Source: JAPPOI01 sp028818055 (GTDB lineage Bacteria > Pseudomonadota > Alphaproteobacteria > Rhodobacterales > Rhodobacteraceae). Taken from it: a DNA stretch of 64,000 nucleotides. The notes under the pieces were generated by a model. The model was not told the origin of the DNA. It saw nothing but the letters and a program-made list of their open reading frames with translations, and searched no databases. The translations under genes were made by a program, and so were the position numbers. Where the stretch lies: positions 806,001 to 870,000 of the forward strand of contig OZ253954.1 in the NCBI GenBank assembly GCA_965267405.1, read 5' to 3'. Below, piece by piece: positions 49,471-58,188 of this stretch (position 1 is the stretch's first letter; every line of letters starts with the position of its first letter).

Positions 49471-50165
49471 ACCCGAGCAAGTGAGTATTCTGCGTTAAAT
49501 CCCTCTTGCTCTTCCCAGAGAAGTCGAAGGGCGTCAGCCTGATTTTCGAAGGTTTCTTCCAGAACTTCGCATTCCCAAATTCGGTCGGTCCGGAAGTGCC
49601 TGAACCCACCACGCTTCTCACACCATGCAGCAATCATATTTGCTTCAAGATGATAAATGACCGCGATAGGACGGATCACCCGCTCTGAAGTGACCTGATC
49701 TGGACTTCGGTAAGTGATGCGGAGCTTTTTGTTATCTCTGATGGCCGCCCGAACGTCGGAGAGCGATATACAGCCTTTTTCAGGGTCGTCCGGTGGAGCG
49801 CCCCATGGCGCCACCACGTAGCGCGTGTCGTCGCATTGCAGCGCATCGATCTTTTTCATGACCCGGCCAGCGGCTTTTTGAAGGGCGTTGTCGCCGGTGC
49901 GGGCAAGCATCAACAATCCAACCCTCAGCGCTTCAATTTCTTCCGTATCGAAATTCAATGGCGGCAGGTCGTAACCGCGTCGCATCAGATAGCCGACGCC
50001 CGCTTCGCCATCGATAGGAATGCGCATTCCCTGCAATGCACCAATGTCGCGATAGATTGTCCGCTTTGAAACGTCCAATCGCTGCCCCAGTGTCTCGGCA
50101 CTCAGCGGTTTTGAGGACGCTCGCAGGATCTGAATGATCTCAAACATTCTGGTGATACGGCGCAT
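49464..50165 (-). CDS. WYL-domain transcriptional regulator (YafY-like)
   Basis: 233 residues. N-terminal HTH_11 domain (MFEIIQILRASSKPLSAETLGQRLDVSKRTIYRDI) and a WYL-type ligand-binding domain (LRITYRSPDQVTSERVIRPIAVIYHLEANMIAAWCEKRGGFRHFRTDRI). Such regulators often control a divergent gene, but upstream here there is only a 34-codon frame before the lytic transglycosylase gene. Confidence 0.9.
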   Translation of the reverse strand: MRRITRMFEIIQILRASSKPLSAETLGQRLDVSKRTIYRDIGALQGMRIPIDGEAGVGYLMRRGYDLPPLNFDTEEIEALRVGLLMLARTGDNALQKAAGRVMKKIDALQCDDTRYVVAPWGAPPDDPEKGCISLSDVRAAIRDNKKLRITYRSPDQVTSERVIRPIAVIYHLEANMIAAWCEKRGGFRHFRTDRIWECEVLEETFENQADALRLLWEEQEGFNAEYSLARVQ

Positions 50166-50274
50166 TCCATGCCTCCGGGCTTACTGCAGACACATTAGCA
50201 CACCCCACTGACAAGTAGATGTCAGCAGCCTTCTGCTCTGTCTGGTGAAAATCATCAGGCAAAGGATTACGCGC

Positions 50275-50379
50275 ATGGCATACTATGACCACGCTGTTTG
50301 GATCGCATTTAGGCTTGGTCGATGGAACCTGGATCAACGGCCCAATATGGCGCGAACATATCCTTGGGTTTCACGATAG
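50275..50379 (+). CDS. candidate 34-residue small protein
   Basis: ATG 50275 with AAAGGA at 50261-50266, ending TAG at 50379. The product begins MAYYDHAVWIAFRLGRW and is basic and aromatic. It overlaps the 3' end of the lytic transglycosylase gene on the other strand. It could be a remnant of the usual WYL-regulated divergent gene. Weak evidence. Confidence 0.25.
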   Translation: MAYYDHAVWIAFRLGRWNLDQRPNMARTYPWVSR

Positions 50380-50924
50380 GGAGGAATGCCATTGTATTTT
50401 GCAACGGCCTCTGGCCCGGCATTGTACGCCGCCAACGCAAGGCGCCAAGACCGAAACCTCTTGTACTGTGTGGCAAGATATCTTGCGCCACCTTCAAGAT
50501 TTTGGACCGGGTCGCGCGGATTAACACGCAGAGCGCGCGCTGTCGCCGGCATCAACTGCGCAAGACCGATAGCCCCTTTGCGTGAAACCGCGTTGGGGTT
50601 CCATGCAGACTCCTGCTGAACAAGTCTCAGGAACAAGTCCTCTGGGATGCCGTATTTGCGGGCTGCATTTTTGGCGGTCGCCAAAAACTTGCCTGCGAAT
50701 CGGCCGTCAAACGCCTCAACGGACTCTGGCGCACCGGGTACTATGATGTCGGGTGGCTGAAGGCGGACTGAATTGGCATATTGCTGGGCCGCACGGCCGT
50801 CCAAAACGTCAACCTGCTTCGAAAAGAGCGACGAGCGGGATTTCGAGGTCAGGCTTTCGGACGCTGCCCCAGTCACGCCGGCTACAATGATCACCACCGT
50901 CGACGGTACCAAAAACCGACGCAT
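50334..50924 (-). CDS. lytic transglycosylase (SLT domain)
   Basis: 196 residues with a signal peptide (about 1-21). The SLT domain has the catalytic Glu in LVQQESAWNPNAVS, then KGAIGLAQLMPATAR, GGARYLATQYKRF and ALAAYNAGPEAVAKYNGIPP. It cleaves peptidoglycan glycan strands. The short size points to a single-domain, periplasmic, LtgG/VirB1-like enzyme. Confidence 0.93.
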   Translation of the reverse strand: MRRFLVPSTVVIIVAGVTGAASESLTSKSRSSLFSKQVDVLDGRAAQQYANSVRLQPPDIIVPGAPESVEAFDGRFAGKFLATAKNAARKYGIPEDLFLRLVQQESAWNPNAVSRKGAIGLAQLMPATARALRVNPRDPVQNLEGGARYLATQYKRFRSWRLALAAYNAGPEAVAKYNGIPPYRETQGYVRAILGR

Positions 50925-50993
50925 GCCCCCAAGAACTCCTTAATCAACGCCGGTTAATTTAGGCAATTTGTCGGGGAATTCCAATCCGTGGCT

Positions 50994-51008
50994 GTTCACG
51001 CCTTGTTA
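50994..51008. promoter_or_regulatory. LexA-box-like element before ssb
   Basis: GTTC, 7 bp, GTTA: one mismatch to GTTC-N7-GTTC, 60 bp upstream of ssb. SOS control of ssb is known in several bacteria, but the mismatch keeps this tentative. Confidence 0.35.
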
Positions 51009-51068
51009 ACCATGGCCACGCATTGGATAGTCACCTTTGACAAAAGATAGATTCGTGGGAGGCTCGAA

Positions 51069-51539
51069 ATGGCAGGATCGGTGAACAAGGTTATTCTTGT
51101 CGGCAATTTGGGGCGTGACCCCGAAGTGCGCACCTTCCAAAACGGCGGAAAAGTCTGCAACTTGCGGATCGCGACGTCAGAGCGTTGGAAAGATCGCAAC
51201 ACGGGTGAACAACGCGAGCGTACCGAATGGCATTCGGTAGCAATTTTTTCGGAGCCGCTGGCGCGTACCGCAGAGCAATATCTTCGCAAAGGTTCAAAGG
51301 TCTATCTTGAAGGTCAGCTCGAGACCCGCAAGTGGCAGGATCAGTCTGGCCAGGACAGATATTCCACCGAAGTTGTACTTCGTCCCTACAATTCGACGAT
51401 GGTTATGCTGGATAGCCGTGGTGAAGGCGGCGGCAGCTTCGGCGGCGGTGGCGGCTACGGCGACGATATGGGAGCGCCAAGCGGTGGCGGCAGCCCAGCG
51501 CCAGCAAGCAGCGATCTGGACGACGAAATCCCGTTCTAA
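51069..51539 (+). CDS. ssb: single-stranded DNA-binding protein
   Basis: 156 residues. The OB-fold starts AGSVNKVILVGNLGRDPEVRT, includes ERTEWHSVAIFSEPLARTAEQYLRKGSKVYLEGQL, then a Gly/Ser-rich linker and the acidic protein-interaction tip DLDDEIPF at the C-terminus. Essential for replication and repair. ATG 51069 has GGGAGG upstream. Confidence 0.97.
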   Translation: MAGSVNKVILVGNLGRDPEVRTFQNGGKVCNLRIATSERWKDRNTGEQRERTEWHSVAIFSEPLARTAEQYLRKGSKVYLEGQLETRKWQDQSGQDRYSTEVVLRPYNSTMVMLDSRGEGGGSFGGGGGYGDDMGAPSGGGSPAPASSDLDDEIPF

Positions 51540-51554
51540 GCGGTTCGCGGGTGT

Positions 51555-52673
51555 TTAGCTCCGCGCGTCCAAGGCATCGGTCAGGACAGATTGAACAACG
51601 TCGATCGGCACATCAGACGTGACAAACGCGGCACCAATTCCGTGCGCCATGATGAAGCGCAGCGTTCCGTCGATCACCTTTTTGTCTTGGCCCATCAATT
51701 CGATAAGAGTTGCCGCATCCGGCAGGTCTCCGGGGATATCGGCAAGATCAGTTTTCATGCCGGTTTCCTTGAGAAGCGCGCGTACGCGGCTTGGATCTTC
51801 TTGAGAACAGAACCCTGCTCGGGCAGAAGTTTCGAATGCGAGTGCGCAACCGATTGCTACGCCTTCGCCATGAAGCAACCTGTCGGAATATCCTGTGGCT
51901 GCCTCCAATGCATGACAAAAGGTATGGCCGAGGTTAAGCAGCGCGCGATCACCCTGCTCAGTTTCATCGCGAACGACAATGTCCGCCTTCATCTGCACCG
52001 AATGGCGCACCGCGTACTGTCGCAGCGCAACGTCCCCTTCAATCAGGTCCCGGCTATTGGCTTCGAGCCAGTTGAAGAACATTGCGTCGCCTAGCAGGCC
52101 GTACTTCACGACCTCGCCGTAACCTGCCAAAAGGTCGCGGCGCGACATGGTTTCCAAGACATCAACGTCGGCGAGAACGAGAGCCGGTTGGTGAAAGGCA
52201 CCAATCAGATTTTTCCCATGTGACGAGTTTATCGCCGTTTTGCCACCTACAGAGCTGTCGACCTGTGCCAAGAGTGACGTGGGAACTTGAATATACCTGA
52301 TGCCACGACGCAGGATGGCAGCTGCAAATCCGACCAGATCGCCAATCACTCCGCCTCCAAAAGCCAAGACGACATCGCGCCGCTCGATCTTTTCCGCCAA
52401 CAGCCATTCGACAACTGTCGTCAGGTGTTCCCAGCTTTTTGTGGATTCGCCCGGCGGCAACGTCAAAATCGAATAAGTGACGTCTGCAGCGTCCAATCCG
52501 GCCTTCAACGCGGCCATTTGCACTTCGGCGACGTTCTCTTCGGTGACAATAGCGACATGCGGTCGATAAAGCTGAGGCGCGATTTCGGCGCCCGCAGCTG
52601 CCAGCAACCCCTGCCCGATACGAACATCGTAGGCGCGATCCCCGAGTGGAACGTGTACTGTATCGATGCTCAT
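51555..52673 (-). CDS. aroB: 3-dehydroquinate synthase
   Basis: Second step of the shikimate pathway. 372 residues. LPPGESTKSWEHL, the NAD-binding FGGGVIGDLVGFAAA, the substrate-binding RGIRYIQVPTSLLAQVDSSVGGKTAIN and the zinc ligands in LNLGHTFCHALE and LLHGEGVAIG are all present. ATG 52673 overlaps the aroK stop by 4 nt (ATGA), so aroK-aroB is a coupled operon. Confidence 0.97.
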   Translation of the reverse strand: MSIDTVHVPLGDRAYDVRIGQGLLAAAGAEIAPQLYRPHVAIVTEENVAEVQMAALKAGLDAADVTYSILTLPPGESTKSWEHLTTVVEWLLAEKIERRDVVLAFGGGVIGDLVGFAAAILRRGIRYIQVPTSLLAQVDSSVGGKTAINSSHGKNLIGAFHQPALVLADVDVLETMSRRDLLAGYGEVVKYGLLGDAMFFNWLEANSRDLIEGDVALRQYAVRHSVQMKADIVVRDETEQGDRALLNLGHTFCHALEAATGYSDRLLHGEGVAIGCALAFETSARAGFCSQEDPSRVRALLKETGMKTDLADIPGDLPDAATLIELMGQDKKVIDGTLRFIMAHGIGAAFVTSDVPIDVVQSVLTDALDARS

Positions 52674-53218
52674 GACTGTGCCTCCAGAATGTCCGGATGT
52701 TCCAATAGGCATTCGATCACTTTGTCGGTCATGTCTTCAATCGAGTATTCCGGACTGGCATCCACTACAAGATCAGCTCGAGCGTACTCCGGCACACGTT
52801 CATCGAAAATCTCTTTGAGTGTGGCCTTGGGATCGGATGTTCGAAGCAGTGGGCGCGTGGTTTTGTGCCGTACCCGTGACCACAGCAAGTCCAGATCAGC
52901 TCTGAGCCAAAGGGCGACTCCGTAAGTCGAGATGTTTTGCCGGTTCTCTTCGCGCAAGAACGCGCCTCCACCCGTTGAAAGAATGCTCGGCTCAGCTTTC
53001 AGCAACCGCTCAATCACCTCTTTCTCGCGCTCACGGAAAAACGCTTCGCCATCGCGTTCAAATATCTCCGCGATCGTCATTTTCGATGCGTCGACGATTT
53101 CGGTATCACTGTCGAGGAATGGGACACCCAATCGGCGTGCCAGAGAGGTTCCGATAGCGGTTTTTCCCGCGCCCATCATGCCAACCAAGGCGATCGTTTT
53201 TTTCAACCGGAATGGCAA
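52670..53218 (-). CDS. aroK: shikimate kinase
   Basis: Fifth step of the shikimate pathway. 182 residues. P-loop GMMGAGKT at residues 13-20, the substrate-binding LDSDTEIV and FRERE, the GGG in STGGGAFLRE, and the lid arginine region RPLLRTSDP. First gene of aroK-aroB. Together with aroA elsewhere in the window, three of the seven common shikimate steps are covered. Confidence 0.96.
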   Translation of the reverse strand: MPFRLKKTIALVGMMGAGKTAIGTSLARRLGVPFLDSDTEIVDASKMTIAEIFERDGEAFFREREKEVIERLLKAEPSILSTGGGAFLREENRQNISTYGVALWLRADLDLLWSRVRHKTTRPLLRTSDPKATLKEIFDERVPEYARADLVVDASPEYSIEDMTDKVIECLLEHPDILEAQS

Positions 53219-53357
53219 AACGGCAGCGTCCCGCTTATCTTTTTCGTTCAGACACCTGAATGGCGTGATCTTATTGGAAAGACCAGTTATAAAACGAAAA
53301 AGATCGCTTCAATGCGACACCCGCAATTCGTGGGAAGAGGCAAAAAGGTAATTTGGG

Positions 53358-53492
53358 ATGCTCCGATTTTTGAAGCTTCTTTTCGTGCTGTTCGTACTGA
53401 TCGCCGCGGCGGTCGTCGGATACGCGTATCTGGGCGATTTGCGCCCCGAGCAGACAGATGTGAGCGAACCGGTTGAATTTGGCGACAGTTAA
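53358..53492 (+). CDS. single-helix small membrane protein
   Basis: 44 residues beginning MLRFLKLLFVLFVL. A basic N-terminus and one membrane helix (about 5-25) are followed by an acidic tail (LRPEQTDVSEPVEFGDS), so the C-terminus would face the periplasm. AAAGGTAATTTGGG precedes ATG 53358. The next gene begins 20 nt before its stop in another frame. It is divergent from aroK. No family recognised. Confidence 0.62.
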   Translation: MLRFLKLLFVLFVLIAAAVVGYAYLGDLRPEQTDVSEPVEFGDS

Positions 53493-55029
53493 AACCTGCC
53501 GAAGCCGGTGCTTAGCCTTTGTTGGTGCTGGTGTGTTGGCAACCAACCTGACGTGGGCGCAAGGTGCGAACGAACCACTTTCCGCTATCGACTGGCTCTC
53601 AGACTCGGTGACATTGTCGCCGGGCCTGCCGGAGGCTCAAAAGGAAAGCTTGGGTGGCGCGCCCGTTCGTGATGTCACAGTTGCGCCCTTAACAGATGAT
53701 GCGACACGACAAGTTGGATTGCGCGACCCAGTGTCGATCCGACTGCCAAACGATCTCTGGGGAGCCAATTCTGCGGCCGAGTTGACGACGATGCTTGGGC
53801 GTATTCAGCCTGGCCGCCATCACCAGGTCAGAGAGTTTCTTGTCGACTTGGTGACAACGCGTTTTGAAGCTCCGGTCGACTCGATCTCTGACAACTCTTT
53901 CCTGTTGGCGCGGGTCGACGCACTACTCAACCTTGGGCGACTGGACTTGGCCGAACAGATGCTCGCCGCCGCTGACGCCAGCGATCCCGACTTCTTTCGG
54001 CGCACTTTCGATATTGCTCTATTGCAGGGGACCGAGGCCGCGGCCTGCGACGCGATTCAAGAAAATCCAGATATCTCGCCAACGTTCCCCGCGCGCATCT
54101 TTTGCCTTGCGAGAAACGGCGAATGGGACGTTGCAGCTTTAACGCTCGGCACCGCCGAGGCACTGGGCATTTTATCACCCGAAGAAGACGCTTTGCTTTT
54201 GCGGTTTCTGGATCCTGATCTGTTTGAGGGCGACCCTGTTCCGCCTCCACCTGATCAGGTTTCTCCGCTTTTGTTCCGGCTTTACGAGGCGGTGGGAGAA
54301 CGGATTTCGACAGATGCATTGCCAGTGGCCTTTGCTCATTCGGATATCTCGGCGACGGTTGGTTGGAAAACGCGATTGCACGCGGCTGAGCGTCTTGCCG
54401 TGGCCGGAGCAATATCGTCGGACACATTCAGCCAAGTCCTGTCCGAACGAAAACCCGCTGCATCAGGCGGGGTATGGACGCGCGTTGAAGGTCTGCAGTG
54501 CCTCATGACATCACTCGAGGCAGGAGACAGCACTGCAGTTTCCCAGAAATTACCAACGGTATGGAATAGCGCGGTCGACATGGGTTACGGGCCAGTACTC
54601 GCTGACCTCATTTTACCGGACTTGAACCGCCTTGACTTGACCGAGAAGGCTAAGGCCACCGCGTTCGAAATTGCGCTAACCAATTGGAACCTTGTCTCGG
54701 CAAAAAAATGGGTTCCAGCCGGACGCTCTGAACGTTCGTTGCTGGCCGTTGCAGAAGGCCGTCCTTTTGCCATGGCAGTGAGTTCGGCGCTTGATCAATC
54801 CATCCAACGCGCGCTGGTCGGAGCCCGACCCAGCGATCGGTACGCATTCGACATTGAAGACAACCGTCGCGGAGCCGCCCTCTTGAACTCATTATCTGTT
54901 CTTGCACTTGGGAGTGACGGGGATCCGGCGGCGCTTGGCGATGCGCTCACTGTTTTGATGTCGCTCGGTCTGGATGATGGTGCTCGCCGAATTGCGGTCG
55001 ACATATTGTTGGAGGCTTCGCGGATATGA
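53473..55029 (+). CDS. exported alpha-helical protein upstream of xerD
   Basis: 518 residues. A signal peptide (about 1-29, ending LTWAQ) needs a TTG start, at 53473 or 53479, inside the end of the small membrane-protein gene. The mature part is helical, with repeated short helix pairs such as DALLNLGRLDLAEQMLAAADASDPDFF, suggesting TPR/SEL-like repeats. Its stop overlaps the xerD ATG (ATGA). Function unknown; a periplasmic scaffold is plausible. Confidence 0.68.
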   Translation: MNLATVKTCRSRCLAFVGAGVLATNLTWAQGANEPLSAIDWLSDSVTLSPGLPEAQKESLGGAPVRDVTVAPLTDDATRQVGLRDPVSIRLPNDLWGANSAAELTTMLGRIQPGRHHQVREFLVDLVTTRFEAPVDSISDNSFLLARVDALLNLGRLDLAEQMLAAADASDPDFFRRTFDIALLQGTEAAACDAIQENPDISPTFPARIFCLARNGEWDVAALTLGTAEALGILSPEEDALLLRFLDPDLFEGDPVPPPPDQVSPLLFRLYEAVGERISTDALPVAFAHSDISATVGWKTRLHAAERLAVAGAISSDTFSQVLSERKPAASGGVWTRVEGLQCLMTSLEAGDSTAVSQKLPTVWNSAVDMGYGPVLADLILPDLNRLDLTEKAKATAFEIALTNWNLVSAKKWVPAGRSERSLLAVAEGRPFAMAVSSALDQSIQRALVGARPSDRYAFDIEDNRRGAALLNSLSVLALGSDGDPAALGDALTVLMSLGLDDGARRIAVDILLEASRI

Positions 55030-55949
55030 CGGGCTCTCTGAAACTTTCGGCCTTCCTTGAAGCACAGGCTGCCGAACTAGATGCCTCGGAAAATACGCTG
55101 TTGGCATATGGTCGCGATCTTAAGGACTTCATTGGATGGCTGGATAAGAAAGACCTGGCAGTCGAAACAGCGCAGCGCAACGAGATCGAAGAATACTTGA
55201 TGGAACTGGATGACGCGGGCTTGGCGCAATCCACGCGCGCCAGACGGCTATCAGCCATCAAACAGTATTTCAGGTTCGCTTTCGAGGAAGGTTGGCGCGA
55301 AGACAATCCTGCTATCCAGATACGCGGACCCAAAAAGAAGAAAAGCCTGCCCAAAACACTCAGCGAAGATGATGTGGAAAGGCTCCTTTCTGCGGCCGGC
55401 AGCCATGGCAGGCCGGTGGATCAGGCCAGAAATGTTTGCCTGATGGAGCTTTTGTACGCCACGGGTATGCGTGTAAGCGAATTGGTTGCGCTGCCAGTAT
55501 CAGCGGCACGAGGCGATCCAAGAATGCTTTTGATCAAGGGCAAGGGCAGCAAGGAGCGTATGGTTCCCCTATCCGAGCCTGCGCGGACCGCGCTGAAAAG
55601 CTGGTTATCCGAACGCGATGAAGCGGAAAACACGGCGCGAACTGAGCGGGGAAGTCCACCTTCGACATATCTCTTCCCGTCTTCAGGCAAGTCAGGCCAT
55701 CTAACACGACACAGGTTCTATCTCTTGATCAAGGAATTGGCGGTCGCGGCCGGCGTGTCGCCGAACACAGTCACGCCACACACAATTCGCCACGCATTTG
55801 CCACGCATTTGTTGGCGCGGGGAGCGGATTTGCGGGCCATTCAAACGCTTCTTGGCCATGCTGATGTCGGAACGACCGAAATCTACACCCATGTGCTTGA
55901 GGAACGGTTGAAAGAACTGGTGCTGGATCACCATCCTCTGAGCGATTGA
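55026..55949 (+). CDS. xerD: site-specific tyrosine recombinase
   Basis: 307 residues. Core-binding SAM-like N-terminal domain, then the catalytic residues: R149 (ATGMRVSELVAL), a Lys in KGKGSKERMV, H252 and R255 (PHTIRHAFATHLL), H278 (LLGHADVGTT) and the nucleophile Y287 (EIYTHV). XerD with XerC resolves chromosome dimers at dif. The sequence fits XerD better than XerC by its LLGHADVGTTEIYTHV ending and location, but the choice is not certain. Confidence 0.9.
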   Translation: MTGSLKLSAFLEAQAAELDASENTLLAYGRDLKDFIGWLDKKDLAVETAQRNEIEEYLMELDDAGLAQSTRARRLSAIKQYFRFAFEEGWREDNPAIQIRGPKKKKSLPKTLSEDDVERLLSAAGSHGRPVDQARNVCLMELLYATGMRVSELVALPVSAARGDPRMLLIKGKGSKERMVPLSEPARTALKSWLSERDEAENTARTERGSPPSTYLFPSSGKSGHLTRHRFYLLIKELAVAAGVSPNTVTPHTIRHAFATHLLARGADLRAIQTLLGHADVGTTEIYTHVLEERLKELVLDHHPLSD

Positions 55950-56016
55950 GTTGTCGAACTGATCGCCGCACTGGATGTGACGGGTGTTGGACCGTGAGGT
56001 AATTCTGACTCGAAAA

Positions 56017-56802
56017 CTATCGCCGCAGTCCAGATGGCAAGATGTCCTCGCTCGGCCAATGGCCGGACACAACGGCGCGGTCATAGCCTTGTGTCAAACC
56101 CGCAGCTTTCATCTTTTCCCCTGCCATAGCGAAATCGTATGACAATCGGTGAATTGTCACCTCTCCGTCTTCAAGAATGGCGTAGCGCGTCTCAAGTCGA
56201 CCATCGTGGGGCGGCAAACCAATGGCACCGGCATTGATCCAATGATGCCGACCGACACGCCGCTGGAACGCAATTCCCGAATGTCCGGCAACCAAGCCAT
56301 CAACGGGGCCTGCGTGTTCTTCAAATCGCGCGAGTTCCCTGGTCAGCGCGTCATCGGAGTCGGATGGCCAGAGAAACCTATTGATCTCGTCCACACCACC
56401 ATGAATGACTCCGTACCTTCTTCCATCAGCAACAAACACGCCAAAATCCGGTAGCTGCGCACACCAATTTCTCAGCCCGGAATCCGACTTGGACCGAAGA
56501 TAGGGCCACCACCCGCTTGAAAGGATGTCGCACGTACTTCCCGTTTCGAAGCCACAGCCGCAATCGTCCTGATCTTCAGCCAACTGCCGTTCGCAGTTCC
56601 CAGCGATTGTTGGCCAACCTTTTTGCTGGAAAAGATCAACGGTTTCTCGGGGCTGGGCACAATATGCCACAAGATCACCGGTACAGACTGCCGGCATATC
56701 CCCGATTGCAGCGGCAAAAGCCTCAAGTGCCTGAAAATTTGAATAAGGACCGCCAAAAAGCGCAACAGGTCCGGTGAAATGTCCGAAATCTGCCATGCGC
56801 AT
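56017..56802 (-). CDS. metallophosphatase-fold protein with altered metal site
   Basis: 261 residues. The calcineurin-like fold is recognisable by position of motifs, but they are changed: GDxHGN reads GGPYSN, GNH[DE] reads GNCE, and GHxH reads GHSG; only GD (CTGDLVAYC) and HGG remain normal. Four cysteines cluster in GNCERQLAEDQDDCGCG and STCD. Enzymatic activity as a two-metal phosphatase is doubtful. Short GGPYSN-type members seem conserved in this bacterial group. It is divergent from the CNNM gene. Confidence 0.75.
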   Translation of the reverse strand: MRMADFGHFTGPVALFGGPYSNFQALEAFAAAIGDMPAVCTGDLVAYCAQPRETVDLFQQKGWPTIAGNCERQLAEDQDDCGCGFETGSTCDILSSGWWPYLRSKSDSGLRNWCAQLPDFGVFVADGRRYGVIHGGVDEINRFLWPSDSDDALTRELARFEEHAGPVDGLVAGHSGIAFQRRVGRHHWINAGAIGLPPHDGRLETRYAILEDGEVTIHRLSYDFAMAGEKMKAAGLTQGYDRAVVSGHWPSEDILPSGLRR

Positions 56803-56871
56803 CGTTGTCTATCCCTTGATCCGGCCCGACTGCAGCCCCATAACAGACAAAACCCTTGTTTGACACGGCTT

Positions 56872-58185
56872 ATGGAACCCTCCTCACATTTCATTGACAC
56901 TGCCTTCTGGATCACCGCTGGGGCGATCCTTGGGCTTCTCGTATTGTCCGCTTTCTTTTCAGGCTCCGAAACCGCTCTGACGGCGGCGTCGCGTGGAAAG
57001 CTTAAAAATCAAGCCGAGAAGGGGTCGCATGGGGCGGCCCGCGCGCTCAAAATAACGGAAGATAGCGAGCGATTGATTGGTGCCGTGCTGCTTGGCAACA
57101 ACATGGTCAATATTCTTGCGGCTTCGCTGGCTACAGCGTTATTCACACGCGCGTTTGGCGAAAGCGGCGTCGCCCTTGCGACGTTGGTCATGACTGCGCT
57201 TGTTCTGATCTTTGCTGAAGTCCTGCCCAAGACATATGCCATCACGAATGCCGAACGCGCGTCCTCGTTGGTTGCTGCGCCCATTCAGCTGGTCGTGACC
57301 CTATTTTCACCAATAGTGAACTTCGTTCGATTGTTGGTTCGCGGCGTACTGCGCGTTTTTGGCGTCAGTATCGATCCGGACAGTCGGATCCTGTCGGTTC
57401 GCGAAGAAATCGCAGGGGCACTTCAGCTTGGGCATTCAGAGGGCGTAGTCGAGAAGGAAGATCGCGACCGGATCTTGGGGGCGTTGGATCTTGCGGATCG
57501 GACGGTTGAAGAAATCATGCTTCATCGAAGCAACATCGAAATGATCGATGCAGATCTTCCGCCGCAGGAAGTTCTTGAGAAGTGTCTCACATCTCCACAT
57601 ACGCGCCTTCCCATATTCAGTGGCGAACCAGAAAACATCGTTGGCGTCATGCACGCGAAAGACTTGCTGCGGGCGATGTACACGCGTCGGGCAAACGCGT
57701 CTGATCAGGAAGACCCGTTTGAAGGGTTCAACATGATGGAAGTCGCCATGAAGCCCTACTTCGTGCCGGAAACGACGGCTCTGGATGAGCAGATGCGCCA
57801 GTTTCTCAGGCGATCTACTCACTTTGCGCTCGTGGTGGACGAATATGGTGCGCTGCAAGGCTTGATCACGCTCGAAGACATTCTTGAAGAGATTGTTGGC
57901 GAAATCACCGACGAATTTGACATCGATGAAGATGTTCAGATTGCGCGCACCGATGCTGGCGATGTCATTGTCGAAGGGGCCATGACTATTCGGGATTTGA
58001 ACCGCGCAACCGAGTGGAACTTGCCAGACGATGAGGCCAACACCATCGCCGGGCTTGTGATCCATGAAGCGCAGACGATACCCAACGAAGGGCAAGTTTT
58101 CTCATTCCACGGGTTCCGTTTTGAAGTGCTGGACCGGCAGGAAAACAGAATTACACGGTTAAAGGTCAGGAAGTTGTTAAGCTGA
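56872..58185 (+). CDS. CNNM/CBS-pair/CorC_HlyC membrane protein
   Basis: 437 residues. A DUF21/CNNM membrane domain (about 1-190, FSGSETALTAASRGKL and NNMVNILAASLATALF), two CBS domains (about 205-330; LFVVDEYGALQGLITLEDILEEIVG-type end at ALVVDEYGALQGLITLEDI), and the C-terminal CorC_HlyC domain (GDVIVEGAMTIRDLNRA). Such proteins are linked to magnesium/cobalt efflux, not haemolysis. ATG 56872 opens the first helix. Converges with DUF3833 at 3 nt. Confidence 0.93.
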   Translation: MEPSSHFIDTAFWITAGAILGLLVLSAFFSGSETALTAASRGKLKNQAEKGSHGAARALKITEDSERLIGAVLLGNNMVNILAASLATALFTRAFGESGVALATLVMTALVLIFAEVLPKTYAITNAERASSLVAAPIQLVVTLFSPIVNFVRLLVRGVLRVFGVSIDPDSRILSVREEIAGALQLGHSEGVVEKEDRDRILGALDLADRTVEEIMLHRSNIEMIDADLPPQEVLEKCLTSPHTRLPIFSGEPENIVGVMHAKDLLRAMYTRRANASDQEDPFEGFNMMEVAMKPYFVPETTALDEQMRQFLRRSTHFALVVDEYGALQGLITLEDILEEIVGEITDEFDIDEDVQIARTDAGDVIVEGAMTIRDLNRATEWNLPDDEANTIAGLVIHEAQTIPNEGQVFSFHGFRFEVLDRQENRITRLKVRKLLS

Positions 58186-58188
58186 TCC

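Noticed and set aside
55026..55949. Tyrosine recombinase as a mobile-element integrase
   Set aside because: Length, motifs and surroundings fit the housekeeping XerD; there are no flanking repeats or cargo genes.
56872..58185. Haemolysin
   Set aside because: Often named so in databases, but the CNNM/CBS/CorC_HlyC layout indicates a divalent-cation transport protein.
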